From Chengkuizengella marina (GTDB taxonomy: Bacteria > Bacillota > Bacilli > Paenibacillales > KCTC-33759): a DNA stretch of 64,000 nucleotides. Location of the stretch: assembly GCF_009910845.1 (NCBI RefSeq), contig NZ_SIJB01000029.1:62001-126000 (forward strand). Direction: 5' to 3'. This document shows positions 24,591 through 47,725 of this stretch, in pieces; positions within the stretch are counted from its first letter, which is position 1, and every line of letters starts with the position of its first letter. The notes beneath the pieces were generated by a model that did not search any database, was not told where the DNA came from, and saw only the letters and a program-made list of their open reading frames with translations. The position numbers were made by a program, and so were the translations under genes.

Positions 24591-24672
24591 ATTATTCTCT
24601 CCTTTCTAATGTGATTATTTGTTTAAAAAATATATACATTTAAAAATTCACATCCCAATTATTTTTCTTTTA

Positions 24673-24711
24673 AAACTTCCTTTGATGAAATACTGGAAGT
24701 TTTTTTCTTTT
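24673..24711 (+). terminator. Orphan plus-strand terminator-like hairpin
   Basis: AAACTTCC (24673-24680) and GGAAGTTT (24695-24702) are followed by a T-rich tail on the plus strand, yet the nearest plus-strand gene upstream ends at 23657. It may protect the following operon from antisense transcription or be a remnant. Confidence 0.55.
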
Positions 24712-24725
24712 CAAGAAAAATATAC

Positions 24726-24775
24726 TTGACAAATATTTCTAAAGCATATATGGTTAATTACATAAGTAACTAACC
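24726..24775 (+). promoter_or_regulatory. Promoter and palindromic operator of the ytr-like operon
   Basis: TTGACA (24726-24731), a 17-bp spacer and TATGGT (24749-24754) form the promoter. Directly overlapping the -10 is an inverted repeat: GGTTAATTAC (24752-24761) and GTAACTAACC (24766-24775), matching at nine of ten positions around a 4-bp centre. Its symmetry and place fit an operator for the GntR/YtrA-type repressor encoded 44 bp downstream. Confidence 0.75.
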
Positions 24776-24818
24776 AACTGAGTATTGCTTTGTGCTAGTT
24801 AGATTCGAGGTGATTATA

Positions 24819-25190
24819 TTGAAGGCTAGCTTTGATGATAGGCAGCCGATTTTTTTACAAATAGCTGAGATGATCGAAGATGATATTATAAACCACACCT
24901 ATGAGATAGATGATCAAGTCATGTCAACCACAGCTTTTGCAAAAACTTTTCAAATTAATCCTGCCACAGCAGTAAAAGGAATCAATTTGCTTGTAGAAGA
25001 AGGTATTTTGTTCAAAAGGAGAGGATTGGGTATGTTTGTTGCTGAAGGTGCGGTAGAGAAAATTTTAAAAAAAAGAAGAGATTCTTTCTATAGTCAATAT
25101 GTACAGAAAATGTTAAATGAAGCTAAAAAAATAAATTTAACGACGGATGATGTGATTGAATTAATTAAAAATGGAAAGAGGAGTGAATAA
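24819..25190 (+). CDS. ytrA: GntR-family repressor, YtrA subfamily
   Basis: A 123-aa regulator with a GntR winged-helix domain (about residues 10-75: PIFLQIAEMIEDDIINHTY, then the recognition region INPATAVKGINLLVEEGI and the wing RRGLGMFV). It has only a short helical C-terminal dimerisation tail, which is the YtrA subfamily pattern. It should repress its own operon through the palindrome at 24752-24775. The start is TTG 24819 behind CGAGGTGAT; the ATG at 24792 has no ribosome binding site. It is followed directly by the ATPase gene. Regulators of this type respond to cell-wall-active antibiotics in Bacillus; the ligand here is unknown. Confidence 0.9.
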   Translation: MKASFDDRQPIFLQIAEMIEDDIINHTYEIDDQVMSTTAFAKTFQINPATAVKGINLLVEEGILFKRRGLGMFVAEGAVEKILKKRRDSFYSQYVQKMLNEAKKINLTTDDVIELIKNGKRSE

Positions 25191-25191
25191 A

Positions 25192-26070
25192 ATGCAAGTC
25201 GTATTAGAAACCAAAAACTTACTCAAAAATTACGGTAGTACAGAAGCTTTAAAAAATATAAACATACAGCTTGAGGAGAATAGAATTTACGGTCTGTTGG
25301 GAAGGAATGGAGCAGGCAAAACAACTTTTTTAAATTTAATTAGCGGCAGCATTTTTCAAGATGAAGGGGATATTCAATTTTATGGAAATCAATTAAAAAG
25401 AGGGGAGACTCCTAAATCACTTTGTTACGTCAAGGAAAAAAACTTGTTCTTTGGCGGCGCAAAGGTCATTGATTTATTAGAATATGCAGCACCTTATTAT
25501 GAAAATTGGGACTGGGATTTTGCCAATAAGTTATTAAAACTTTTTGAGCTTGATCCAAATAAAAAGTTTAGAAAACTTTCCCGAGGAATGGAATCATTAG
25601 TTGGGATTACCATCGGACTTGCGAGTAGAGCGCCTATTACTGCTTTTGATGAACCTGTATTAGGTTTGGATCCTTTAATGAGAGAGAAATTCTATAATAT
25701 TCTTGTTGAGGATTTTGCAGAGCACCCTCGAACAATCTTTATGTCGACACATTTAATTGATGAAGTATCTAAAATCGTAGAAAAAATTTATATTATGGAA
25801 TCTGGTTCGATTAAGCTATCAGATGATATGGAAAATATTAAGAATAAATCATATTTTATTTCAGGTAAAAATACTGAGGTAGAATCTTTTTTGCAAGACA
25901 AGAATATGATTCATAGAGAAACTCATGGAAGTATTGCTATCGCTGCTATCTTTGATACTTTGACAATTGAAGAAAAAGAAAAGGCAGCTGCAATGGAACT
26001 TACAGTGGATAATATGCCATTGCAAAAATTTTTCTCGTATTATGCTATAGGAGGAGATGGAAATGAATAG
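25192..26070 (+). CDS. ytrB: ABC transporter ATPase (YtrB-like)
   Basis: ATPase of 292 aa. Walker A is GRNGAGKTT, the signature is the divergent LSRGMESLVG, Walker B is ITAFDEPVLGLDP and the switch is MSTHLIDEV. The signature motif departs from LSGGQ, as in YtrB and other ABC-2 type ATPases of GntR-linked operons. The start is ATG 25192 with AGAGGAG upstream. The gene follows ytrA with a 1-nt gap, and its end overlaps the permease gene by 8 nt. It probably powers the small permease encoded next. Confidence 0.9.
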   Translation: MQVVLETKNLLKNYGSTEALKNINIQLEENRIYGLLGRNGAGKTTFLNLISGSIFQDEGDIQFYGNQLKRGETPKSLCYVKEKNLFFGGAKVIDLLEYAAPYYENWDWDFANKLLKLFELDPNKKFRKLSRGMESLVGITIGLASRAPITAFDEPVLGLDPLMREKFYNILVEDFAEHPRTIFMSTHLIDEVSKIVEKIYIMESGSIKLSDDMENIKNKSYFISGKNTEVESFLQDKNMIHRETHGSIAIAAIFDTLTIEEKEKAAAMELTVDNMPLQKFFSYYAIGGDGNE

Positions 26071-26746
26071 ATCTTTAAGTATTGTTAAAGCAAATTCAAA
26101 TATATTAAAATTCTCATTTTTTGTGTTTATTCTTGCAGTAGCCTTACAGGGAGTTTTAGATACTGTTTTTAATATGAGCGGGATCAATGATACGATTGGA
26201 ATTTCTGTTGCCAACGTAATAACTGTATTTCTTTTAGTAGTTCCTCTTATACTTCCATTATATTTTTTTAGACGTTTACTAAGTCTTGGAGCATCAAGAA
26301 AGGATTATATGAATGGCATTATATGGACATATGTCTTTTACAGTATTATATTTTCTTTGTTTAATATGATTTGGTATTTTTTTGAAAGCAATTATTTAAA
26401 CGCTAGTGTTAGAGAATATTTTAATATTATGGCCATTTTTAACTGGGATAGAAGTGGTGTAGTAGGAATGTTCTTATATCAGTTTTTTTCATATTTACTT
26501 GTGATTTCTTTCATCAATTTATTAGTTACCTGTTATAAACATGTATTAGGGATCGGATTATATATAGTTTTATCTATTGTTATACCAGTTAGTATGGCCA
26601 TAGGTACATTGAGAGAAGGAGTAGGGATCGGATTATCATATTTGCTTTATAATCCTTCTATAGTAATGCAAATCGTGTTTTCCTCCATTGTTACAATCAT
26701 TTTATTTTATTTCAGCTGGTGGTTCATAAAAAGAAGAGAAGTGTAA
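26063..26746 (+). CDS. ABC-2 type permease (YtrC/YtrD position)
   Basis: A 227-aa membrane protein with six predicted helices and almost no soluble part. It sits at the place of YtrC/YtrD in the Bacillus ytr operon, but only one permease gene is present here where Bacillus has two, so it may work as a homodimer. The start is ATG 26063, because AGGAGG (26049-26054) gives an 8-nt spacing; the ATG at 26057 would be too close. It overlaps the ATPase gene by 8 nt and is followed 10 nt later by the second ATPase. Sequence alone does not tell the substrate. Confidence 0.8.
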   Translation: MNRSLSIVKANSNILKFSFFVFILAVALQGVLDTVFNMSGINDTIGISVANVITVFLLVVPLILPLYFFRRLLSLGASRKDYMNGIIWTYVFYSIIFSLFNMIWYFFESNYLNASVREYFNIMAIFNWDRSGVVGMFLYQFFSYLLVISFINLLVTCYKHVLGIGLYIVLSIVIPVSMAIGTLREGVGIGLSYLLYNPSIVMQIVFSSIVTIILFYFSWWFIKRREV

Positions 26747-26756
26747 AGATGGTGAA

Positions 26757-27554
26757 ATGATGTTAACTGCGAATGTAAATAAAAAGAATTGTAATACAAA
26801 CAAAGAAATACTATTGCAAGCTGTCCGAATTTCAAAAGTGTATGGTAGTGGAAGTGAGACCTTCCATGCAGTTAAAAACATAGATTTAGAAATTTACAAA
26901 GGTGATTTTACGGTGATTATGGGAAGTTCAGGCTCCGGTAAATCAACCCTATTATATATGTTAAGCGGCTTGGATAATCTAACTCATGGTGAAATTTATT
27001 TTAAAGATAGAAGAATTGACTTATTTTCAGAAGAAGATATGGCAAGGTTCAGATCACATAAAATCGGCTATGTTTATCAGTCTATTAATTTAGTGCCTGA
27101 CCTTACTTTGTTTGAAAATATTACTTTCCCAGGGTATGTAGCGGGCAACAATAAATCAGCAGTAAGAAAAAAGGCATTATCACTGATGAAATTAATGAAT
27201 ATCGAAAAGCTAAACCAAAGATTACCATCTCAGGTTTCTGGTGGTCAACAGCAAAGAGCAGCCATTGCTCGATCATTAATTAGTACACCGGAGGTTATTT
27301 TTGCAGATGAACCGACGGGTGCTTTAAATTTTGAACAAGGCAATAATATACTGGATATTTTAACAAATGTAAATCAATATGGACAATCCGTAGTGATGGT
27401 AACACATGATTTAAAAGCAGCATGTAGGGCTGATAGACTTATTCTTATTAAGGATGGAATGGTAGAAGGAATTTTAGAGTTAAGTAAATATAAACCTGAA
27501 GATTTGAAAGAGAGAGAAAAGAGAATTTATTCATTCATTTCGGGAAAGGAGTAA
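26757..27554 (+). CDS. ytrE: MacB/LolD-type ABC ATPase (YtrE-like)
   Basis: ATPase of 265 aa belonging to the MacB/LolD/FtsE group that couples to FtsX-type permeases. Walker A is GSSGSGKST, the Q-loop is VYQSINLVPDLT, the signature is VSGGQQQR, Walker B is VIFADEPTGAL and the switch is VTHD. After TGAL the D-loop reads N where nearly all relatives have D, a small oddity that could lower ATPase coupling. It has an N-terminal extension of about 20 residues and a C-terminal tail of about 35. It precedes the large FtsX-type permease by 4 nt. Confidence 0.92.
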   Translation: MMLTANVNKKNCNTNKEILLQAVRISKVYGSGSETFHAVKNIDLEIYKGDFTVIMGSSGSGKSTLLYMLSGLDNLTHGEIYFKDRRIDLFSEEDMARFRSHKIGYVYQSINLVPDLTLFENITFPGYVAGNNKSAVRKKALSLMKLMNIEKLNQRLPSQVSGGQQQRAAIARSLISTPEVIFADEPTGALNFEQGNNILDILTNVNQYGQSVVMVTHDLKAACRADRLILIKDGMVEGILELSKYKPEDLKEREKRIYSFISGKE

Positions 27555-27558
27555 TAGA

Positions 27559-29964
27559 ATGTATTCTGTATGGTTGTTGTGTTTTTCCAGCTTGAGAAGG
27601 AAGAAAATTCAAAATGGGATGATTGCAATCATTATTATGTTGTCTACTTTACTCCTTTCAACAGCAGTTTTGGTTATGAATAATACAGATGAAGTTTTTT
27701 CTAGTATGCATAATAAGGTAAACGGATCTCATCAAATCCTATATTTTGAAGATGGGTTATACAATCCTTATCCTATCTATCGTTGGTGGCAAGAACAAGA
27801 AGGAGTGAACACATCTGAGTTAATGAAATACCGAAGTCTATCATGGTTTACACATGGAGACAAGGAAATTTCTAATATTAGTTTGTACATGATGAATACT
27901 CCGCCAGTTCCATCTTCAGTTGACAAGTTGATGATTGCAAGTGGTATGAAATCTAACATACCTAGTGAAGGAACAATTTGGATTCCAACATCGTTGGCTT
28001 ATTCAAAGGATATTTCCATTGGAGACCCAATGGGCTTTAAAACGGAAACCGGAGTACTATTTTTAAAGGTGTCAGCTATTGTGGCAGACATTCCATTTAG
28101 CCAGCCCTTTACAATCACTGCAAGAATATGGATGAACCCATTGGACTATAGTCAATATATGGCTAACATGCAGGGAACAGATAAATTTATGATGGGTTTA
28201 CGTTACGAAAATATAAATAATCAAAGTTTTCATTGGAATCAATTTGAACAAGCCCTTGGTAGTCCTTTTTTAGAAACGTCACAGGATTTTGAGAGTATTT
28301 CTTCTTTCTATTTAATTATAAATCAATTGATCAGTTTTATTATGATTTTTCTTGCAGTTGTCATGATTCTGGCAGCTCTATATACGATAGGATACACGAT
28401 ATCTGATACCATATTATCCAATGTAAAAACAATTGGAATTATCAAATCTATGGGTATATCATCTGATCACTTGGTCCGTGTTTATGTAATTCAGTATGCT
28501 CTGTTATCAGCTATTTCCGTCCTTCCTGGCATTATTTTTAGTTTTTATTTTTCAAAAGTGATTATTAGAATGTCCCTTTCCTACTTGGAAACAAAAGATG
28601 CTTTATTAAACCTAAATTTCTCTAAAGATGCTTTTTTTATTGGAGTTATGATCATTTCAATCGTTACTTTGGTCTCTCTGTTATTTGCAATTAAAGCAAA
28701 ATCAATTCAACCTGCACAAGCCATTAGATATGGCATGACTGAAAAAGAAAACATGAAAAAATCTAAAAGACTAAATGCTTCAAAAAATAGAATGATTGGG
28801 TTTGGGCTATTACCAGTGACAATTGACATTGGAATAAGAAGGATATTGCAAAATATTCGTGGATCAATACTCATGATTATGATTTCTGCATTGACCACGT
28901 CTGTTCTCGTTTTCGGATGTGTTTTTTTATTCAGTATTGTATCCATTCATAAGACGATTCCTCTTTGGGGTTATGACAATTCTGATATAAACGTTGAAAT
29001 TCTTGATACATCAGTTGTATCAGTAAGTACTTTAAAACAAGATCTTGTAAATGATAACAGAATTAAAAATGTGAATAATATTGGTAATCTGTACGGAATC
29101 ATTTCAGAAACTGAACACATAAATAGTAGTGGCAAGGATACAGGAGTCTATATTATGACAACTGATGGAAAATTTGATGACATTGGATTTGAAAACATCC
29201 TCGGTGAAAACCCTAAAGATGAACATGAAATTTCTATTGGTGTTAATGTATCTAAAAAGTTAAATAAAAGCGTGGGGGATACAATTGACGTTTACATTCA
29301 AAATACGAAAGGTACATATACCATTACTGGGGTTTATCAAGCAATTGCAAACTTGTCTAACTCAGCAAGAATGACTTCAGATGCTGTAAACAAGCTTAAT
29401 CTTAAAGGAGAAATAGAGAATCCATTGTTTTTATTCAACGTACTTCAAGGAGTTTCACAAGATCTAGTAGTAAATGAACTAACAAGGAAGTACGGAGATC
29501 ACATTTTTATTGCAACTCAGGATACATTAATTAATGAAACCTTTTCACAAGCTGTGTCCATATTAATTTTGCCCGTATCTGTTATGGGTTTATTATTTCT
29601 GATTATTGCTTTCATCATTACCTATAATATTAACAGTATGAACATTAAAAAAGAAAGTAGAGTATACGGAATATATAAATCTATTGGAATGACTTCAAGA
29701 CAAATAAGATATTCCATTACAACAGGATCATTGTTTCTTTCAACAGCAGGTGTAATTATTGGTATTCCAATTGGTCTTTACATTTTACCCATTTTGTTAA
29801 ATATCATTTTAGCTGACTATGGTATAGTGGAAATGCCTTTAATTATTGATTGGTATCCAATTGTAGCGGTCGTACCGTTTGCAGTCATTTCAGTTGGATT
29901 AGGGACATGGTTTGCTTCAAAGTTAATAATAAAAACTTCACCTAAAAGTCTTATTGTAGAATAG
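27559..29964 (+). CDS. Large FtsX/MacB-type ABC permease (YtrF position)
   Basis: An 801-aa permease made of two FtsX-type units. Each has a membrane helix followed by a periplasm-facing (here extracellular) domain and then three helices: first helix about 18-40, extracellular domain to about 250, helices around 255-385, then a second helix near 430-460, a second extracellular domain to about 660 and helices to the end. KTIGIIKSMG and RVYGIYKSIG are the repeated coupling helices. This is about twice the size of Bacillus YtrF (about 436 aa) and closer to the two-unit permeases of lipoprotein or peptide-antibiotic transport systems. With the preceding ATPase it likely works as a mechanotransmission pump removing or sensing cell-wall-active compounds; this is inference. 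AAAGGAG precedes the ATG by 7 nt, and a terminator follows. Confidence 0.85.
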   Translation: MYSVWLLCFSSLRRKKIQNGMIAIIIMLSTLLLSTAVLVMNNTDEVFSSMHNKVNGSHQILYFEDGLYNPYPIYRWWQEQEGVNTSELMKYRSLSWFTHGDKEISNISLYMMNTPPVPSSVDKLMIASGMKSNIPSEGTIWIPTSLAYSKDISIGDPMGFKTETGVLFLKVSAIVADIPFSQPFTITARIWMNPLDYSQYMANMQGTDKFMMGLRYENINNQSFHWNQFEQALGSPFLETSQDFESISSFYLIINQLISFIMIFLAVVMILAALYTIGYTISDTILSNVKTIGIIKSMGISSDHLVRVYVIQYALLSAISVLPGIIFSFYFSKVIIRMSLSYLETKDALLNLNFSKDAFFIGVMIISIVTLVSLLFAIKAKSIQPAQAIRYGMTEKENMKKSKRLNASKNRMIGFGLLPVTIDIGIRRILQNIRGSILMIMISALTTSVLVFGCVFLFSIVSIHKTIPLWGYDNSDINVEILDTSVVSVSTLKQDLVNDNRIKNVNNIGNLYGIISETEHINSSGKDTGVYIMTTDGKFDDIGFENILGENPKDEHEISIGVNVSKKLNKSVGDTIDVYIQNTKGTYTITGVYQAIANLSNSARMTSDAVNKLNLKGEIENPLFLFNVLQGVSQDLVVNELTRKYGDHIFIATQDTLINETFSQAVSILILPVSVMGLLFLIIAFIITYNINSMNIKKESRVYGIYKSIGMTSRQIRYSITTGSLFLSTAGVIIGIPIGLYILPILLNIILADYGIVEMPLIIDWYPIVAVVPFAVISVGLGTWFASKLIIKTSPKSLIVE

Positions 29965-29980
29965 TATAAATTATTTAAAA

Positions 29981-30032
29981 AAAAAATCGTAAGTTATCCT
30001 CGATTGATTGAGGAGACTTACGATTTTTTTAT
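29981..30032 (+). terminator. Terminator of the ytr-like operon
   Basis: A long hairpin: AATCGTAAGT (29985-29994) pairs with ACTTACGATT (30016-30025), and the flanking A-run and T-run extend the stem. CCTC/GAGG bases extend it inward after a small bulge, and a seven-T tail follows. It cleanly separates the ABC operon from the synthetase cluster. Confidence 0.92.
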
Positions 30033-30468
30033 ATGCAAAGATATTTGAACTTTTAGCTTGAATAAACGTAATAAATCAATTGAGAGTGATAAATAGTTAC
30101 TACAACTATTTTAAAATGGGATATATGAATAATATTAATACTTATTATTAATGATGTTCATTGTAATATTCAAAAATTGTATAGTATTATTCAACATAGA
30201 GGTACAATATTTAGACAATAAAGCATAAAAAATACAAATTGGATATGATTAATTTTAATAAAAATTTAATACATATATATAACTTATGAACAGAAGTTTA
30301 TGTCATTGTCACAAAATATGGAAAAAAGTAATTGATTATTTTTTCAATATAAGATATCATTAACTATCATTAACTGTTTAATATGATTGAACTTCAAAAT
30401 AAACTAGTTTAAAATCCTATTTTATTTATTAAAAAATGTAAAAAACATGTTAAATAATAAAATTATTG
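30033..30468. other. AT-rich intergenic region upstream of the synthetase promoter
   Basis: About 435 bp with no gene I can support. It contains a perfect inverted repeat ATTAATA (30134-30140)/TATTAAT (30146-30152) with a 5-nt gap, and a perfect tandem duplication of ATCATTAACT (30356-30365 and 30366-30375). Both could be binding sites for regulators of the cluster, but no known consensus is matched. Confidence 0.45.
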
Positions 30469-30497
30469 TTGATTTTTGGAGTTTTATAGTATATAAA
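30469..30497 (+). promoter_or_regulatory. Candidate sigma-A promoter of the lipopeptide cluster
   Basis: TTGATT (30469-30474), a 17-bp spacer and TATAAA (30492-30497). Transcription would start near 30504, giving a leader of about 250 nt before the first gene that includes the structured element at 30560-30650. No other comparably good promoter is visible closer to the gene, although the AT-rich sequence offers weak -10 boxes such as TATAAA near 30714. Confidence 0.6.
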
Positions 30498-30559
30498 TAA
30501 TAATTAGCATGGTAGAAAATAACACAAATGGATGGAAGTTGACTGATATAAAAAAATAA

Positions 30560-30651
30560 ACCCATATAAATTCCAGTGCATCTTTGGCAGGACTCACGGA
30601 ATTTACATGGGTGTCAGACTAGTACCCTTTTTTTGGGATACATCTGTCCTT
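30560..30651 (+). ncRNA. Structured 5' leader RNA, attenuator-like, upstream of fenF
   Basis: Stem P1 is formed by ACCCATATAAATTCC (30560-30574) and GGAATTTACATGGGT (30598-30612), pairing at 14 of 15 positions; GTG/CAC (30576-30578, 30595-30597) extend it past a bulged A. The GGGTGT (30609-30614) at the foot of P1 can alternatively pair with GTACCC (30622-30627), which is directly followed by seven T residues, the form of an intrinsic terminator. GTACCC can in turn pair with GGGATAC (30635-30641). AGGAC in the P1 loop (30589-30593) is complementary to GTCCT (30646-30650), which could form a pseudoknot. Mutually exclusive pairings with a terminator suggest transcription control. It does not match any riboswitch class I know by eye. 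Confidence 0.6.
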
Positions 30652-30752
30652 TTTATATCTTACAACATTTACATCAATTTGTTAAGTTATTTTACTCATA
30701 ATATCGAAGCCTAGTATAAATTTAATTTTTTTATAGAATCGAGGTTAGTAAA

Positions 30753-31964
30753 ATGGGTAAATTAGCTTTTCTCTTTCCAGGACAAGGCTCTCAATATATT
30801 GGTATGGGAAAGAAGTTTTATGATCAATACATTCTTGCAAAACATCGTTTTGAAGAAGCTAACGAAGCACTTGGTATGAATTTAAGTAAACTATGTTTTG
30901 AAGGTAATATTAATATTAAAGAATTGACACAAACAATGAATGCACAACCAGCTATTTTAACTGTTAGTGTTATTGCCTTTGAAATTTTTATGCAAGAAGT
31001 AGGGCTAGAGCCTATGCTGTTAGCAGGGCATAGCTTAGGGGAATATAGTGCTCTAACATGCGCTGGTTCAATTTCATTTTCAGATGCAGTAAAGATGGTT
31101 AGACAGAGGGGAATTTTAATGCAGAATTCAATATCCTCTGAAGAAGGGACCATGTCTGTAGTCGTGGGATTTAGTTATAACCAACTAAAAGAAATATGTG
31201 AAAATGTATCAACAGATCGTCACCCAGTTGTTATTGCCTGTAATAATTCAAATAAACAAAATGTAATATCAGGTCATAGATTTTCAATAGATAAAGTTAT
31301 GACTATACTCCAAGAAACATCTTCCACAACATCTCCTTTAAATGTGAGCGGTCCCTTTCATAGTCCAATGATGAAAGAAGCAGCTGAAAATCTAGTATTC
31401 GAATTACAAAAATATCATTTCAACAAAGAGAAATGGCCTATTATTTCAAATGTAACAGCATTGCCATATAAACAAAATGAAGACGTTATACAATTGTTGA
31501 AAAGACAGATGACTGAAACCGTAAGATGGTATGATACAATGATGTACTTCCAACAACAAGGTGTAACGCATACGCTAGAATTTGGACCGAAAACTACACT
31601 AAGCAACCTATGCAAAAAAAATATAAATAATATCCACACTTATTCTATAGATCATAGAGATGATCTGATTAACGTAGAAAAATTCATAGAACATTATCAT
31701 ACAACTAATCTAAAAACTAATTTAATTCTCTTAGAACATTGTCTTAACTCTGCAATGATACATAAAAACAGAAACTTGGATCATGATGAATTCACCAAAG
31801 GGGTAATTAAACCCTATGAACAATTAAAACAGTTACTAAAAGATACTGAAGTAGGTTTAAATGATTCACAAATGAAAACAGCAGTAGATACGATTAAGTC
31901 CATTCTTCAAACTAAGAAAGTAACAGAGCATGAACAGCAGAGAATTCTAAGCAAGATACATTAA
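30753..31964 (+). CDS. fenF: Discrete malonyl-CoA:ACP transacylase (FenF-like)
   Basis: Stand-alone acyltransferase of 403 aa that should load malonyl units in trans onto the ACP of the AT-less PKS module encoded next. The oxyanion motif GQGSQYIGMG (residues 9-18), the nucleophile elbow GHSLGE (about residues 91-96) and the second histidine in SGPFHSPMM are all visible. The catalytic domain ends near residue 285; a C-terminal helical extension of about 115 residues brings it to the size of FenF of the mycosubtilin cluster (about 400 aa). It stands 14 nt before the giant synthetase gene, as in iturin-type clusters. GAGGT (30741-30745) precedes ATG 30753 by 7 nt. The next protein lacks an AT domain, which makes the trans role very likely. 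Confidence 0.93.
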   Translation: MGKLAFLFPGQGSQYIGMGKKFYDQYILAKHRFEEANEALGMNLSKLCFEGNINIKELTQTMNAQPAILTVSVIAFEIFMQEVGLEPMLLAGHSLGEYSALTCAGSISFSDAVKMVRQRGILMQNSISSEEGTMSVVVGFSYNQLKEICENVSTDRHPVVIACNNSNKQNVISGHRFSIDKVMTILQETSSTTSPLNVSGPFHSPMMKEAAENLVFELQKYHFNKEKWPIISNVTALPYKQNEDVIQLLKRQMTETVRWYDTMMYFQQQGVTHTLEFGPKTTLSNLCKKNINNIHTYSIDHRDDLINVEKFIEHYHTTNLKTNLILLEHCLNSAMIHKNRNLDHDEFTKGVIKPYEQLKQLLKDTEVGLNDSQMKTAVDTIKSILQTKKVTEHEQQRILSKIH

Positions 31965-31978
31965 CTTTTAGGGGGTAG

Positions 31979-47683
<15,705 letters not shown>

Positions 47684-47710
47684 TTTTAGGATTTTAAAAT
47701 GAATAGATTT

Positions 47711-47725
47711 GAGGTGGTTGTTTTG
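47711..47725 (+). promoter_or_regulatory. Ribosome binding site deciding a TTG start
   Basis: GAGGTGG (47711-47717) lies 5 nt before TTG 47723. The upstream ATG 47699 has only a weak AGGA in front of it. The resulting N terminus has the same length before the first C-domain motif as the next synthetase. Confidence 0.6.

Noticed and set aside
30560-30651. Leader RNA as a known riboswitch (c-di-GMP, purine, SAM, THF, preQ1, guanidine) or T-box
   Set aside because: None of the conserved core sequences of these classes, nor the T-box GGTGG motif, is present.
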